Shown: one piece after another, positions 8,200 through 16,746 of the stretch
Layout: every line of letters begins with the position of its first letter
Numbering within the stretch: the first letter of the stretch is position 1
Origin: Mucilaginibacter roseus
GTDB lineage: Bacteria > Bacteroidota > Bacteroidia > Sphingobacteriales > Sphingobacteriaceae
Assembly: GCF_021215455.1 (NCBI RefSeq)
Contig: NZ_JAJPWV010000002.1
Span: forward strand, 620,001 to 684,000
Reading direction: 5' to 3'
DNA: 64,000 bases
The notes under the pieces: model-generated
The model's database searches: none
The model's input: only the letters and a program-made list of their open reading frames with translations
Told to the model about the DNA's origin: nothing
Program-made: the position numbers and the translations under genes

Positions 8200-9936
8200 A
8201 TGGCAAAAACAGTAGCCGACCAATTGGTTGAAATGCTGATAAACGCGGGCATTAAACGCATATACGCCGTTACCGGCGATAGTTTGAACGAGGTAAATGA
8301 TGCCGTTAGGCGATCAGGAAAGATACAATGGGTACACGTGCGCCATGAAGAAGCAGGTGCCTACGCGGCGGCTGCCGAAGCTGAGTTAACTGGCATTGCC
8401 TGTTGCGCGGGTAGCAGCGGACCGGGCCACGTACACCTCATTAATGGATTGTATGATGCGCACCGCTCAGGCGCGCCGGTTATTGCCATTGCATCAACTA
8501 TAGCCACTACCGAGTTTGGCACCGAGTACTTCCAGGAAACCAATACGCTAAAACTTTTTGCCGATTGTAGTCATTACAACCAGATTGCTACTACGCCCAA
8601 ACAACTGCCACGTATGTTGCAGGGTGCTATACAGGCTGCATTACATAAAAAAGGCGTTGCCGTGTTAGGCTTGCCTGGCGACATTACCGGAATGGATGCC
8701 GAAGAAATAACCACCGCCACACAAAACTTTAATCCGGTTCCGGTTATCAAACCATCGGATGCTGATCTGAGCAACCTGGCATCTGTTCTTGGCCAGCATA
8801 AAAAAATTACCATATTTTGCGGCATAGGTGCTGCCGACGCACATGATGAGGTAGTTGCACTATCCCAAAAACTGCATGCTACGGTAGCCTACTCCTTCCG
8901 TGCCAAGATGGATATACAGCACCATAATCCTAATGAGGTAGGCATGACCGGCTTGCTGGGTTTACCATCGGCCTACCAAAGCATGCACCATTCGGATCTG
9001 ATTTTGCTACTGGGCACCGATTTTCCTTACGCTAATTTCATCCCGTCTGACTGTACCATAGTGCAGGTAGAAACCAAACCGGAGCGCATAGGCCGCCGTG
9101 CCAATGTTGATATTGGTTTATGCGGATCAGTAAAAGATACCCTGCAAGCCTTGCTTCCGTTGGTTAACCAAAGCACCGATGATAAATTTCTAAAGGAACA
9201 ACAGGAGTTTTACGGGGAGGTTAAAAAAAAGATGCACACCTATGTGGAAGACACCGGTGAAACCGATAAGATCCACCCGGAATATGTTTCCCACTGTATT
9301 GATGAACTGGCTAACGACGATGCTATTTTCACTGTAGATACCGGTATGTCGTGCGTGTGGGGTGCGCGTTATATCAACGCGACAGGCAAGCGTAAAATGC
9401 TGGGCTCGTTCAACCACGGCTCCATGGCTAACGCCATGCCCCAGGCTATCGGCGCGGCGCTGGCTTTTCCGGGCCGGCAGGTAGTCGCCCTGTGTGGCGA
9501 CGGTGGCCTGTCTATGCTACTGGGTGACCTGGCAACCATCACACAATATAAATTACCGGTAAAGATCATCGTATTCAATAACCGGTCGTTAGGGATGGTA
9601 AAGCTGGAAATGGAAGTAGCAGGCTTGCCCGACTGGCAAACTGATATGCATAATCCTGATTTTATGCTGGTAGCGCAAGCCATGGGCATGAAGGGCTTTA
9701 CTGTTAATGAACCTGCGGGAGTTAAAGCGGCCATACAAGCGTCCTTCGCCCATGATGGCCCGGCATTGATCAACGTAATGACAGACCCTAACGCGCTGGC
9801 CATGCCGCCAAAGATCGAGTTTAAGCAGGTAAAAGGCATGGCGCTATCCATGAGTAAATTAGTGCTCAACGGACAAATGGACGAGGTGCTCGACACTATC
9901 AAAGCCAATTACAAGCATATAAAGGATATTTTGTAA
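8200..9936 (+). CDS. poxB: Pyruvate dehydrogenase (quinone), PoxB-like thiamine diphosphate enzyme
   Basis: A 578-residue ThDP-dependent flavoenzyme. E. coli PoxB (572 residues) decarboxylates pyruvate to acetate and passes electrons to the quinone pool. The N-terminal PYR domain starts AKTVADQLVEMLINAGIKRI and carries the catalytic Glu in HVRHEEAGAYAAAAEA. A central FAD-binding domain follows. The C-terminal PP domain has the ThDP/Mg motif GDGGLSML ... IVFNN. The length and N-terminal sequence favour PoxB over acetolactate synthase. It stands alone on the plus strand, after a repeat-bearing gap, and ends at a strong bidirectional terminator. Membrane attachment through the C-terminus cannot be judged here. 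Confidence 0.93.
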   Translation: MAKTVADQLVEMLINAGIKRIYAVTGDSLNEVNDAVRRSGKIQWVHVRHEEAGAYAAAAEAELTGIACCAGSSGPGHVHLINGLYDAHRSGAPVIAIASTIATTEFGTEYFQETNTLKLFADCSHYNQIATTPKQLPRMLQGAIQAALHKKGVAVLGLPGDITGMDAEEITTATQNFNPVPVIKPSDADLSNLASVLGQHKKITIFCGIGAADAHDEVVALSQKLHATVAYSFRAKMDIQHHNPNEVGMTGLLGLPSAYQSMHHSDLILLLGTDFPYANFIPSDCTIVQVETKPERIGRRANVDIGLCGSVKDTLQALLPLVNQSTDDKFLKEQQEFYGEVKKKMHTYVEDTGETDKIHPEYVSHCIDELANDDAIFTVDTGMSCVWGARYINATGKRKMLGSFNHGSMANAMPQAIGAALAFPGRQVVALCGDGGLSMLLGDLATITQYKLPVKIIVFNNRSLGMVKLEMEVAGLPDWQTDMHNPDFMLVAQAMGMKGFTVNEPAGVKAAIQASFAHDGPALINVMTDPNALAMPPKIEFKQVKGMALSMSKLVLNGQMDEVLDTIKANYKHIKDIL

Positions 9937-9953
9937 GCGATTTTAATATTTAT

Positions 9954-9995
9954 AAATGCAAAAAGCCGGGTACTTAGTCTCGGCTTTTTGCATTT
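9954..9995. terminator. Bidirectional terminator after poxB
   Basis: Perfect 15-bp inverted repeat AAATGCAAAAAGCCG / CGGCTTTTTGCATTT with a 12-base loop. The run of T on either strand supports termination of poxB. The right arm also supplies TTTG sequence close to the pdeM promoter. Confidence 0.85.
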
Positions 9996-10006
9996 AGGGA
10001 TTTGCT

Positions 10007-10014
10007 TATCTTTG
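10007..10014 (+). promoter_or_regulatory. Putative -7 box of pdeM, leaderless spacing
   Basis: TATCTTTG matches TAnnTTTG exactly and ends 8 bases before the ATG at 10023. A TTTG at 9987-9990 could be the -33 box, but its spacing (16 bases) is short. Transcription would start within about 1-3 bases of the ATG. Confidence 0.5.
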
Positions 10015-10022
10015 CATCTGTT

Positions 10023-10688
10023 ATGACGATTTGTGCGGGATTGCCTTTTAACATTTTAGGCGAAGATCTGATTTTACTTCCTCAGCGTGCCATTTACTGG
10101 CAACAGCAAAAAACCCTGATAGCTGCCGATGTTCACCTGGGCAAGGTGGGGCATTTCCGTAAGGCGGGCATTGCCGTTCCGCGAGATATGGAACAGGATG
10201 ACCTAGCTGTATTGTCGGACCTGATTGATGAATATCGGCCGGAAAAGATATTATTTTTAGGCGACCTTTTTCATAGCGATATGAATGCCGACTGGGATTG
10301 GTTTGCTATGTGGCGCCGCCGCCACGCTAAAATTGAAATTATATTGATAAGAGGCAATCACGATATTATACATGACAAGCACTACACCGAATTGAATATC
10401 GAACTGCATGATGAACTGCAGGTTGGCCCTTTCCTGATGCTGCACCATCCGCTTACCGGCAAACAACTGGAACAAACTACCGCTTATTCTTTTTGCGGCC
10501 ACATACACCCGGGCGTATCATTAACCGGACTCGGCAGGCAGCACATTACCCTGCCCTGCTTTGCGTTCGGCGCTAAACAAGGCATATTACCTTCTTTTGG
10601 CAGGTTTACCGGCAAAGTAGCCATCCGCAACCAAAAGACAGACAGAATATTTGGGGTGTTGAAAGATAAAGTAATCGCAATAGCGTAA
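10023..10688 (+). CDS. pdeM: Ligase-associated DNA damage response endonuclease PdeM-like metallophosphoesterase
   Basis: A 221-residue calcineurin-like phosphoesterase. The metal-site blocks are AADVHLGK (Asp, His), FLGDLFHSD (Asp), RGNHD (Asn, His), MLHHPL (His) and FCGHIHPG (His). The N-terminal LLPQRAIYW segment and the overall length fit the PdeM/YmdB-like branch associated with a four-gene ligase repair cassette (ligase, Lhr-type helicase, exonuclease). None of those partners is in the window. The ATG at 10023 is preferred because upstream in-frame codons fall in the -7 box. The metal-dependent nuclease or phosphodiesterase role is inferred from the family. Confidence 0.85.
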   Translation: MTICAGLPFNILGEDLILLPQRAIYWQQQKTLIAADVHLGKVGHFRKAGIAVPRDMEQDDLAVLSDLIDEYRPEKILFLGDLFHSDMNADWDWFAMWRRRHAKIEIILIRGNHDIIHDKHYTELNIELHDELQVGPFLMLHHPLTGKQLEQTTAYSFCGHIHPGVSLTGLGRQHITLPCFAFGAKQGILPSFGRFTGKVAIRNQKTDRIFGVLKDKVIAIA

Positions 10689-10703
10689 GTAAAATACCAT
10701 CCA

Positions 10704-10838
10704 TTTCATTTCGATGCGATAGCGAGAAATCTGCCTGCCAAGATAATCGACATTTTTCTAACTCCCTCTCCTAAAGGAGAGGGTTGGGGTGAAGTTACCA
10801 AGTGACGGATTTCTCCTCGTACCTCTTTCGAAATGACA
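10704..10838. repeat. Dispersed palindromic repeat (TGTCATTTCGA family), copy 1 with nested insert
   Basis: The left end reads TTTCATTTCGA and the right end TCGAAATGACA. Arms of the form GCGATAGCGAGAAATCT and GGATTTCTCCTCGTACCTC match copies at 19772 and 63190. At 135 bp this copy is about 50 bp longer than the others, because a C/G-rich element (10762-10794) interrupts the core. It lies between the convergent pdeM and a minus-strand hypothetical gene. Confidence 0.8.
10762..10794. repeat. CCCTCTCC/GGAGAGGG dispersed element nested in the palindromic repeat
   Basis: Contains CCCTCTCCT-aa-AGGAGAGGG followed by TTGGGGTGAAG. Related C-run/G-run hairpins with the same central TAAAG or CAAAG occur at 20293-20327 and 21131-21158. 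Its position inside another repeat implies later insertion. Confidence 0.65.
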
Positions 10839-10856
10839 GTAATTAATCAACGCAAA

Positions 10857-11294
10857 CTATTTAGCTGACTTTTTACGGGCACGCTCCTGTTTTGACAATG
10901 CAGCCTTAGCGTTTTTGATCAGAACATCAAGCTGCGCATATTCCGCTGTTCCTGGTTCATAATACTTTGCTTCCGGGCATTTACCATCAGGGCACAATAC
11001 CCAATCTAATTCTAATATTGATGTGTCCTTAGCATACCTATACACCTGAAATACATCCCGTAGCTCTGCACGAAAATTAACTCTTTTGTTTTTGTATTTG
11101 CCTTTTTTGATAGGCGTCACTTCTACAGTATACATCTGCTGACTGGTCAACACTTCACGCGGTATACCATCAATTTTGGCAGTATCAATTCTATCATAAC
11201 CGGTTTGTTTAAATCCCGACGACATAAATAAAACCGGAGTCAATAATAACGCGAATAAAACTTCAGGGATCTTTCGGTTTAGGTTAATTTTCAT
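10857..11294 (-). CDS. Hypothetical exported protein
   Basis: A 145-residue protein. The ATG at 11292-11294 is chosen over one 19 codons upstream because it gives a clean signal-like N-terminus, MKINLNRKIPEVLFALLLTP. The mature part has a YTVEVTPIKKGKYKNKRVNF stretch, then ELDWVLCPDGKC with two Cys, and a charged tail rich in Lys and Arg. I do not recognise the family. It is on its own between a dispersed repeat and the terminator of the OmpA lipoprotein gene. Confidence 0.65.
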   Translation of the reverse strand: MKINLNRKIPEVLFALLLTPVLFMSSGFKQTGYDRIDTAKIDGIPREVLTSQQMYTVEVTPIKKGKYKNKRVNFRAELRDVFQVYRYAKDTSILELDWVLCPDGKCPEAKYYEPGTAEYAQLDVLIKNAKAALSKQERARKKSAK

Positions 11295-11373
11295 CAGGAA
11301 TAATGTAATTGGTTTATTAGGGTAAGATAGAAATAATGTTCTAAAATCCACTCTCCCGGATAAATTAAACCCA

Positions 11374-11402
11374 ATAAAAAACCCTGCCTCAGGTGGCAGG
11401 GC
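11374..11402 (-). terminator. Intrinsic terminator of the OmpA-family lipoprotein gene
   Basis: On the minus strand CCCTGCC-acctga-GGCAGGG is followed by a T-rich run (TTTTTTATT). It lies 42 bases after the stop codon of the 11445-12125 gene. Confidence 0.85.
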
Positions 11403-11444
11403 TTCAACTATTTACTATTAATCTTTTCTTGTGGGGAACTGAGC

Positions 11445-12125
11445 TTAGTTGCTCGCTTGTTTAGCCTCTTGTTTCATGGCGTCATTAGCCACAATTACAA
11501 TCTCTACACGGCGGTTTTGCGCACGGCCCTCAGCAGTAGCGTTTGACGCGATGGGCTCGTTTTTACCTTTACCGGTAGTGCTTAAACGTGAACCCGACAC
11601 ACCGTTGGTTACCAGGTACGATTTTACAGAAGCAGCACGGCGCTCAGACAGCGTTTGGTTATAGCTTGCAGTACCGGTACTATCAGTATGGCCAATAATG
11701 GAAATATTGGTTTGCGGGTTATTCTTTAATGAAGTAGCCAGGTTCTCCAGGTTAGTACGGGCTGCTGATTTTAGGTCCGTTTTGTCAACATCAAATAAAA
11801 TACCTGAGTCGAATTTCACAATGATACCTTCACCTTCGCGGGTTACAGTAGCGCCCGGTACGGTTTGTTTGATCTCTGCAGCCTGGCGGTCCATTTTACG
11901 GCCAATGAAAGCACCAGCAGTACCACCAACAGCACCACCAATTACGGCACCCAACGCAGTATTACCTGCGGCTTTACCTATAAACGCACCAATGGTACCA
12001 CCTGCACCTGCGCCAATAGCGGCACCTTTTTGAGTTTTGGTCATCGAATCGCAACCCGATGCTATAACACCTACGGTAGCCACGGCTATACCAAATTTGG
12101 CTATTCTTAATTTTAACGTTTTCAT
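11445..12125 (-). CDS. OmpA-family lipoprotein with glycine zipper
   Basis: A 226-residue predicted lipoprotein (signal peptide ending VIASGC, lipobox Cys25). A glycine-zipper segment follows at about residues 34-77, with repeats such as GAAIGAGAGGTIGAFIG and GAVIGGAVGGTAGAFIG. An OmpA-like peptidoglycan-binding domain covers about 100-210. The motifs FDSGILFDVDKTDLK, IIGHTDSTGTASYNQTLSERRA and RAQNRRVEIVI carry the Asp and Arg that hold diaminopimelate. This is the YiaD/YfiB-like layout. It would tether the outer membrane to peptidoglycan, and the zipper may embed in a membrane or drive oligomerisation. It is a single-gene unit with its own terminator. Confidence 0.92.
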   Translation of the reverse strand: MKTLKLRIAKFGIAVATVGVIASGCDSMTKTQKGAAIGAGAGGTIGAFIGKAAGNTALGAVIGGAVGGTAGAFIGRKMDRQAAEIKQTVPGATVTREGEGIIVKFDSGILFDVDKTDLKSAARTNLENLATSLKNNPQTNISIIGHTDSTGTASYNQTLSERRAASVKSYLVTNGVSGSRLSTTGKGKNEPIASNATAEGRAQNRRVEIVIVANDAMKQEAKQASN

Positions 12126-12332
12126 TTTTGTATATGTATGATCTTGGTTATGCAGTTATGACAAAGGCAGTGCCAAAAAGGTTTAATAATATTTATTGTG
12201 ATTATTAAGCCCCGGCAAATACCATTACAATAATTTTTTAATATTTAGGAAAACAAAAGCGCATTATAATATTCAGCTCGTATGTCATTTTTGCACACAT
12301 GCACTCTTTTTAGTACAAGCGCATGTATCTTA

Positions 12333-13658
12333 TTATTTCAATACTTCCGCCGGTATGAGTAAGATGAAGGTGCTACCCTGCCCTTTTTGCGACGTTACCT
12401 CAATGGTTATACCATGAAAATCGGCAATAGATTTTACTATCGGCAGGCCAAGGCCGAAGCTGTCCTGCTGTAAAGCCCGTTTCAGTTTTTTAAACCTGTC
12501 AAATATAAACGGCAGTTCATCATCACCAATACCAATACCGGTATCCGCAATATTTAATATTAAGCCTGAAGTATTTTTATGCGTTGTAATATTTATGCTG
12601 CCACCTTCAACGTTGTACTTAATAGCGTTATTAACCAGGTTAAACAGCAGGTTGAAAAGCAAAAACTTGTTAACCTTGTGCATCACAACATCTGCCGGCA
12701 CGTTAACAGTAAGTGTTACTTCCTTTTGCTCCAGCCTGATGGATATTTCATCCTGCACATCGTGCAGCATTTCGCTCAGGTTTACCTCATCCTGTTTAAT
12801 AAACTGCTCATTCTCAATTTGGGATATCAGTAGCAAGGTTTTGGTGATGCTTTTCAGGCGGTTGAGTATGCGTTGCATTTCGAGCAGGCGCACTTTTAAA
12901 TCATCAGCAATATCTTCTTCCGCAAACATGTTTTCAATTTTTGTTTGCAGGATGGATATAGGTGTCATCAGTTCGTGCGAGGCGTTTGATATAAACTCTC
13001 GCTCCTTTTGAAATTTATTGGTAATCGTCTCCATCATGCGGTGTATGCTGATGTCGAGATATTGAAAATCCGCAGTTGAAGTGCGCACCTTACGGTAACT
13101 GCCGGTATACGGAAAGCGACTGCTGTTTAACCTTGTTTTAATGATCTGCCGCAGCGGGCGCAACACGTAGTTAGAGTAAACCTGATCGGCCACTATGGTT
13201 AGCAATATCATGCCCACCAACACCAGGAAGGCAATTTTTTGCAGCGGGCCGGTAGTGTCATCCAACGTGCTTGCGCTCTTGCCGACTTCTAACAGGTAAT
13301 TCTTTTTATCGGCTTTAAAAGTGTGGCTTAAAATGCGGTACTCAATGGTATCACCCTCAACAATACGCCGCTCGTTCATAATCGTGTCCAGGTATTCGTC
13401 TGCAGGCACTTCGTCAAGACTGATGTATTCTTCTTTTAATAACGTATAACTGCCGTAGCTTTCGCCATCGGTAATATAGTTACCTATGCCGAGGGTTTTA
13501 ACTATCTGCAATACCTTATCCTTTTGCTCAACCAGTTTGCCATCGGTGTAACCCAGGCTTATGTAGTTAATAAGCAGTGGCAGTAACAAAACAAAAAACA
13601 CCACAATTACCAACTTAGAGATGGCATTGAAAAGGGTGAGTTTTGTATTAAGCTTCAA
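12333..13658 (-). CDS. Two-component sensor histidine kinase
   Basis: A 441-residue kinase. TM1 is at about 12-35, then a periplasmic domain of about 105 residues and TM2 at about 141-160. A HAMP-like linker follows, then HisKA with phosphoacceptor His228 in SNASHELMTPIS. The HATPase domain has an N-box NLVNNAIKYN, G1 DTGIGIGDDELPFIFDRF and G2 SFGLGLPIVKS. The start codon is TTG (minus-strand reading), because no in-frame ATG precedes TM1. The gene is 11 bases after its response regulator. The operon also encodes a barrel-like and a small basic exported protein, so the stimulus is probably an envelope signal. The ligand is unknown. Confidence 0.93.
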   Translation of the reverse strand: MKLNTKLTLFNAISKLVIVVFFVLLLPLLINYISLGYTDGKLVEQKDKVLQIVKTLGIGNYITDGESYGSYTLLKEEYISLDEVPADEYLDTIMNERRIVEGDTIEYRILSHTFKADKKNYLLEVGKSASTLDDTTGPLQKIAFLVLVGMILLTIVADQVYSNYVLRPLRQIIKTRLNSSRFPYTGSYRKVRTSTADFQYLDISIHRMMETITNKFQKEREFISNASHELMTPISILQTKIENMFAEEDIADDLKVRLLEMQRILNRLKSITKTLLLISQIENEQFIKQDEVNLSEMLHDVQDEISIRLEQKEVTLTVNVPADVVMHKVNKFLLFNLLFNLVNNAIKYNVEGGSINITTHKNTSGLILNIADTGIGIGDDELPFIFDRFKKLKRALQQDSFGLGLPIVKSIADFHGITIEVTSQKGQGSTFILLIPAEVLK

Positions 13659-13669
13659 CAGGATAATGT

Positions 13670-14353
13670 TTAACTGTTAACAACAATTTTATAGCCCAGG
13701 CCGCGCACTGTCTCAAGCCAGGCAGGCGGAGCAAAAGCGTTTAGCTTCTTACGTATATTTTTTATATGCGCATCTATATAGTTAGAGTCGTAATCATCAT
13801 TAACCACGCTACCCCAGATATGTTCGCTTAGCTGGGTGCGGGTAAGGGTACGGTTTTTATGCAGCAGCATATAGGCTATCAGGTCAAACTCTTTCTTGGT
13901 GATGCTGCTAACCACATTGTCCTCATGGCTGATGGTACGCTCAGTAAGGTTGATCAAAAAATCGCCTAAGGTAACCGTATTCTGCTTTAAACCAAACTTG
14001 CGTCGGGTAATGGCCTGCATACGGCTTTGCAATTCAAGCAGCGAAAATGGCTTGGGCACATAATCGTCAGCACCCAAATCAAGGCCGGTTATGCGGTCGT
14101 TCACTTCGGCACGCGCGGTAAGTATAATGCAGGCTGCTTCGGGGTTGTTACGCTTGGCTTCTTTAAGCAGATCCAAACCATCATAATCAGGCAGGCCGAG
14201 ATCGATCAGTATAAAATCGTACAGGTTTACTGATATTTTTTCGGACGCGGACCGGCCATTATAAGCCACTTCGCAAACATAGTTGCTGTTGGTCAAAAAA
14301 ATATCCACCTCGCGGGCCAGCGAGCGTTCATCCTCTATAATGAGTACATTCAT
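13670..14353 (-). CDS. OmpR-family response regulator
   Basis: A 227-residue DNA-binding response regulator. The receiver domain has an acidic pocket in IIEDE, the phosphoacceptor Asp51 in LIDLGLPDYDG, Thr79 in LTARAEV and Lys101 in PKPF. The winged-helix effector domain includes KKEFDLIAYMLLHKN, LSEHIW and VRGLGYKI. It lies directly before its cognate kinase and 5 bases after a barrel-like protein gene, so all four genes from 15585 to 12333 are probably one transcript. Targets are not evident from the sequence. Confidence 0.95.
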   Translation of the reverse strand: MNVLIIEDERSLAREVDIFLTNSNYVCEVAYNGRSASEKISVNLYDFILIDLGLPDYDGLDLLKEAKRNNPEAACIILTARAEVNDRITGLDLGADDYVPKPFSLLELQSRMQAITRRKFGLKQNTVTLGDFLINLTERTISHEDNVVSSITKKEFDLIAYMLLHKNRTLTRTQLSEHIWGSVVNDDYDSNYIDAHIKNIRKKLNAFAPPAWLETVRGLGYKIVVNS

Positions 14354-14358
14354 CAGTT

Positions 14359-15234
14359 TTAATAAAACAGGTAATAAAACGTTAAATTAAAAAAAGATGC
14401 GTGCCTGTTCTGCAACGCGTTTTCAACATTTACGGGTATGGAGTACCGGTAAGCGGCCTCGAGGGTGTAATGCGGCGTGTTATAAGCCACCGGAACTTTT
14501 AAATAATAATTGAGTACTGTAAAACGTCCGTTATTCCGGGTAAGCATAGCCGCGTTAAATATTTTATCTCGGTTATAAGCGTAAAACCTATCCTCAGAGT
14601 AACGGTTTACAAAGTTTTGTGTACCCAAAATAACGTTTACAGACGGGTTGATAGTAAGGTAATCGTTATCGGTAAAAATGCTCCAGTCGGGCTCAATATA
14701 TTTAGACTGGCTTACCGTTAAAAAGAAATCATTTGACTTACCGAACAGAAAATCAGCCGTAGCACTCGTTTTCAGTATCTTCCAGTCGTACGAGTTCTTG
14801 AAGTTTATATCGTTTGTTGATGCCGATTTTATAATACGCGCATCGTTATTGAATATAAAGCGCGTGTAGCTAATGTTGCTGGAATATCTCTTATTTTTTG
14901 ACTTGAAATAATATCCGGCGCCGAGGTCAACCTCATCAAACAGCGGATCGTAACCTAAAACCTTAAGCGCCGAGCCGTAAATAAAAAAGCCCGATTTATC
15001 ATTGTAAACCACATCAGTTGCTACATATGGATATTTAACCGGACCAACACGGCCAAAAAATATGGCATCGTTACCATAATTTATACCTACTGACAGAGAC
15101 CGTTTGCGTACCGGAACGCTATCACTATCGGCAGCAGCAATAGCGCCAGGCGGCAAATAAAAGCGCGGCTCGGTTGCAGCGGCGTTGGCCACAGCAAATA
15201 AAAACGAAAAAATAAATAAGCTTAAATACTTCAT
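14359..15234 (-). CDS. Hypothetical outer-membrane barrel-like protein in a two-component operon
   Basis: A 291-residue protein with a signal peptide (MKYLSLFIFSFLFAVANA). After a short linker it shows alternating amphipathic strands with many Tyr, Phe and Asn (SVGINYGNDAIFFGR, GAGYYFKSKN, TVLNYYLKVP). It ends in an aromatic-rich strand (FFNLTFYYLFY), all typical of outer-membrane barrels of 10-12 strands. No named domain is recognised. The ATG at 15232-15234 is preferred over a TTG five codons earlier. It sits between a small basic secreted protein (15 bases before) and the response regulator (5 bases after), suggesting a role in sensing or as the target of that system. Confidence 0.75.
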   Translation of the reverse strand: MKYLSLFIFSFLFAVANAAATEPRFYLPPGAIAAADSDSVPVRKRSLSVGINYGNDAIFFGRVGPVKYPYVATDVVYNDKSGFFIYGSALKVLGYDPLFDEVDLGAGYYFKSKNKRYSSNISYTRFIFNNDARIIKSASTNDINFKNSYDWKILKTSATADFLFGKSNDFFLTVSQSKYIEPDWSIFTDNDYLTINPSVNVILGTQNFVNRYSEDRFYAYNRDKIFNAAMLTRNNGRFTVLNYYLKVPVAYNTPHYTLEAAYRYSIPVNVENALQNRHASFFNLTFYYLFY

Positions 15235-15249
15235 TTGCCGTTTTTTCAA

Positions 15250-15585
15250 TTAACCGCCGTTACGCCTGATAATTTCCGGTGGGCGCTCCATACCGTCAGG
15301 CCTGCGTTGTTTGCGCTTTTTGGTTTGGCCTGTATCTGCGCCTACCTTTTCAGGTTTAAGTTGCTTTTTTGCACGCGCAATTTCCTTTATTTTATTCTTT
15401 TCCTCTTCGTCTTGTTGTTTTTTTGACCGCTTGTTGATAATTGTATCGCCGCGGGTTTGATAAAAAGTAGCAACGGATGCCGTAACGATATTATTGTTGG
15501 CTGAATTTTCCCGGTAGTTTTTTGCAGCAGATGATAATAGCGGAACTGCCAGGAACAACAGTATTATATATAGCCACTTTATCAT
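15250..15585 (-). CDS. Small basic exported protein, first gene of the two-component operon
   Basis: A 111-residue protein with a hydrophobic signal sequence (MIKWLYIILLFLAVPLLSSA). The mature part is highly charged and Lys/Arg/Glu/Gln-rich (KRSKKQQDEEEKNKIKEIARAKKQ), probably helical, ending RRPDGMERPPEIIRRNGG. No family is recognised. It is 15 bases upstream of the barrel-like gene and is followed by the regulator and kinase genes. A periplasmic accessory or sensor-linked role is possible but unproven. Confidence 0.65.
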   Translation of the reverse strand: MIKWLYIILLFLAVPLLSSAAKNYRENSANNNIVTASVATFYQTRGDTIINKRSKKQQDEEEKNKIKEIARAKKQLKPEKVGADTGQTKKRKQRRPDGMERPPEIIRRNGG

Positions 15586-15654
15586 TTAACAGAGGATAGT
15601 AAAAATATTCGCAATATCACACAATAACAATTTACCAGTGCATAAAAAACATAA

Positions 15655-15679
15655 AACCGCTATAATTAATACAGCGGTT
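15655..15679 (-). terminator. Terminator after the ApbE-like gene
   Basis: AACCGCT and AGCGGTT enclose an 11-base loop. On the minus strand the hairpin is followed by TTATGTTTTTTATG. It lies 44 bases downstream of the ApbE-like stop codon. Confidence 0.7.
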
Positions 15680-15722
15680 AATTAATTTAATTGTATATAA
15701 ATTGTTTGGTTGAAATTGCTTT

Positions 15723-16601
15723 TTAAAGCGTAATGCTTTTTGAGGTATATACCCTATCGTGGTCATCAACTATTACGCATGCCACCTGGTTAAGCCTGTT
15801 AATTAGGTATAAACCCGCGTTAACGCCAATGCTTATCACCGGTGCTGCCATAGCATCAGCCAGTTCAGCAGTTGGGCTCACAATGGTTACACTCTTTATA
15901 GCGCTCAATGCAAAACCTTTATTGCTAATGGCGGTAATGTTCTTTTTAGTATTTACAGCATCAACATTTACAGATGTAGCTAAGGCCTGATTACTGATAT
16001 TTAGCTGAGCATAAGGTTTATCCGCTTGTTCCGGGTCGGCAGCAGCAACCGTCCAGGGTTCGCTATCCGGCTGTGTTCCCCAGGCAATCATATCGCCTCC
16101 GGCGTTAATAACACCGCTGCTTACACCGCTCATCTGTAATACAAACTTCGCCCTGTCAGCAGCGTAACCTTTACTGTTTGCAGCAAAGCTGATGCGCATA
16201 CCTTCCTGTATTAAAAACACGGTTTGCTCGGCAGCATTAAGCACCACATCTTTATAACTAACACCTGCAACGGTTTTTTGCCCGGCGCTGTAAGTAATAT
16301 CAAAAGTGCCATAAGTAAGTTCCGCTATTTGTAACGAGCGATCAATCAACCTGAACAATTCGCCGTTAACCTTTACCGGCGCTACACCGGCATTACGGTT
16401 AACCTGGTTCACTATGCTGTCATCACCAAAGGTGCTCAGCAGTTTGTCAACACGGTTTATTTCGAAAATGGCATCATTAATACGCTCAGTAGCCCAGCCT
16501 GGATTTTCACCAACAACGGTGATCTCGAAACGGGTACCCATTAGCATGGTTGAATGCCTGTATATGGTTGACTTGCTTACTAAATTCTTTACAGCCAGCA
16601 T
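15723..16601 (-). CDS. ApbE-like FAD:protein FMN transferase with altered active site
   Basis: A 292-residue ApbE-fold protein. Conserved parts are RHSTMLMGTRFEITV, FDDSIVNQVNRNAG-like sequence (FGDDSIVNQVN), a SKGYAADRAK segment near 144-152 and GVINAGGDMIAWG near 163-175. Two motifs important for metal and FAD handling are changed. The usual H-I-I-D-P-x-x-G is NITAISNKG (221-229). The usual A-D-A-L-S/A-T-A is ADAMAAP (248-254), losing the Thr. No signal peptide is seen, although most ApbE proteins are exported. Classic enzymes attach FMN to periplasmic flavoproteins; here activity is uncertain. The gene stands alone. Confidence 0.8.
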   Translation of the reverse strand: MLAVKNLVSKSTIYRHSTMLMGTRFEITVVGENPGWATERINDAIFEINRVDKLLSTFGDDSIVNQVNRNAGVAPVKVNGELFRLIDRSLQIAELTYGTFDITYSAGQKTVAGVSYKDVVLNAAEQTVFLIQEGMRISFAANSKGYAADRAKFVLQMSGVSSGVINAGGDMIAWGTQPDSEPWTVAAADPEQADKPYAQLNISNQALATSVNVDAVNTKKNITAISNKGFALSAIKSVTIVSPTAELADAMAAPVISIGVNAGLYLINRLNQVACVIVDDHDRVYTSKSITL

Positions 16602-16746
16602 ATTTGTTAGTTTTAAAGTGAAACTTATTATGCTAATACGCAGGCTAAAGTACAGGCGCTACATGAAATTAAAATGAAATGTTATTTAACCATTAAAACA
16701 ATCTATTGCGTTTTGGGTATAACTGCAAAAAATCGCTGTAATAACT

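Noticed and set aside
9369..9908. 179-codon minus-strand open frame opposite poxB
   Set aside because: It lies wholly inside a well supported thiamine diphosphate enzyme gene on the other strand, and its product resembles no family.
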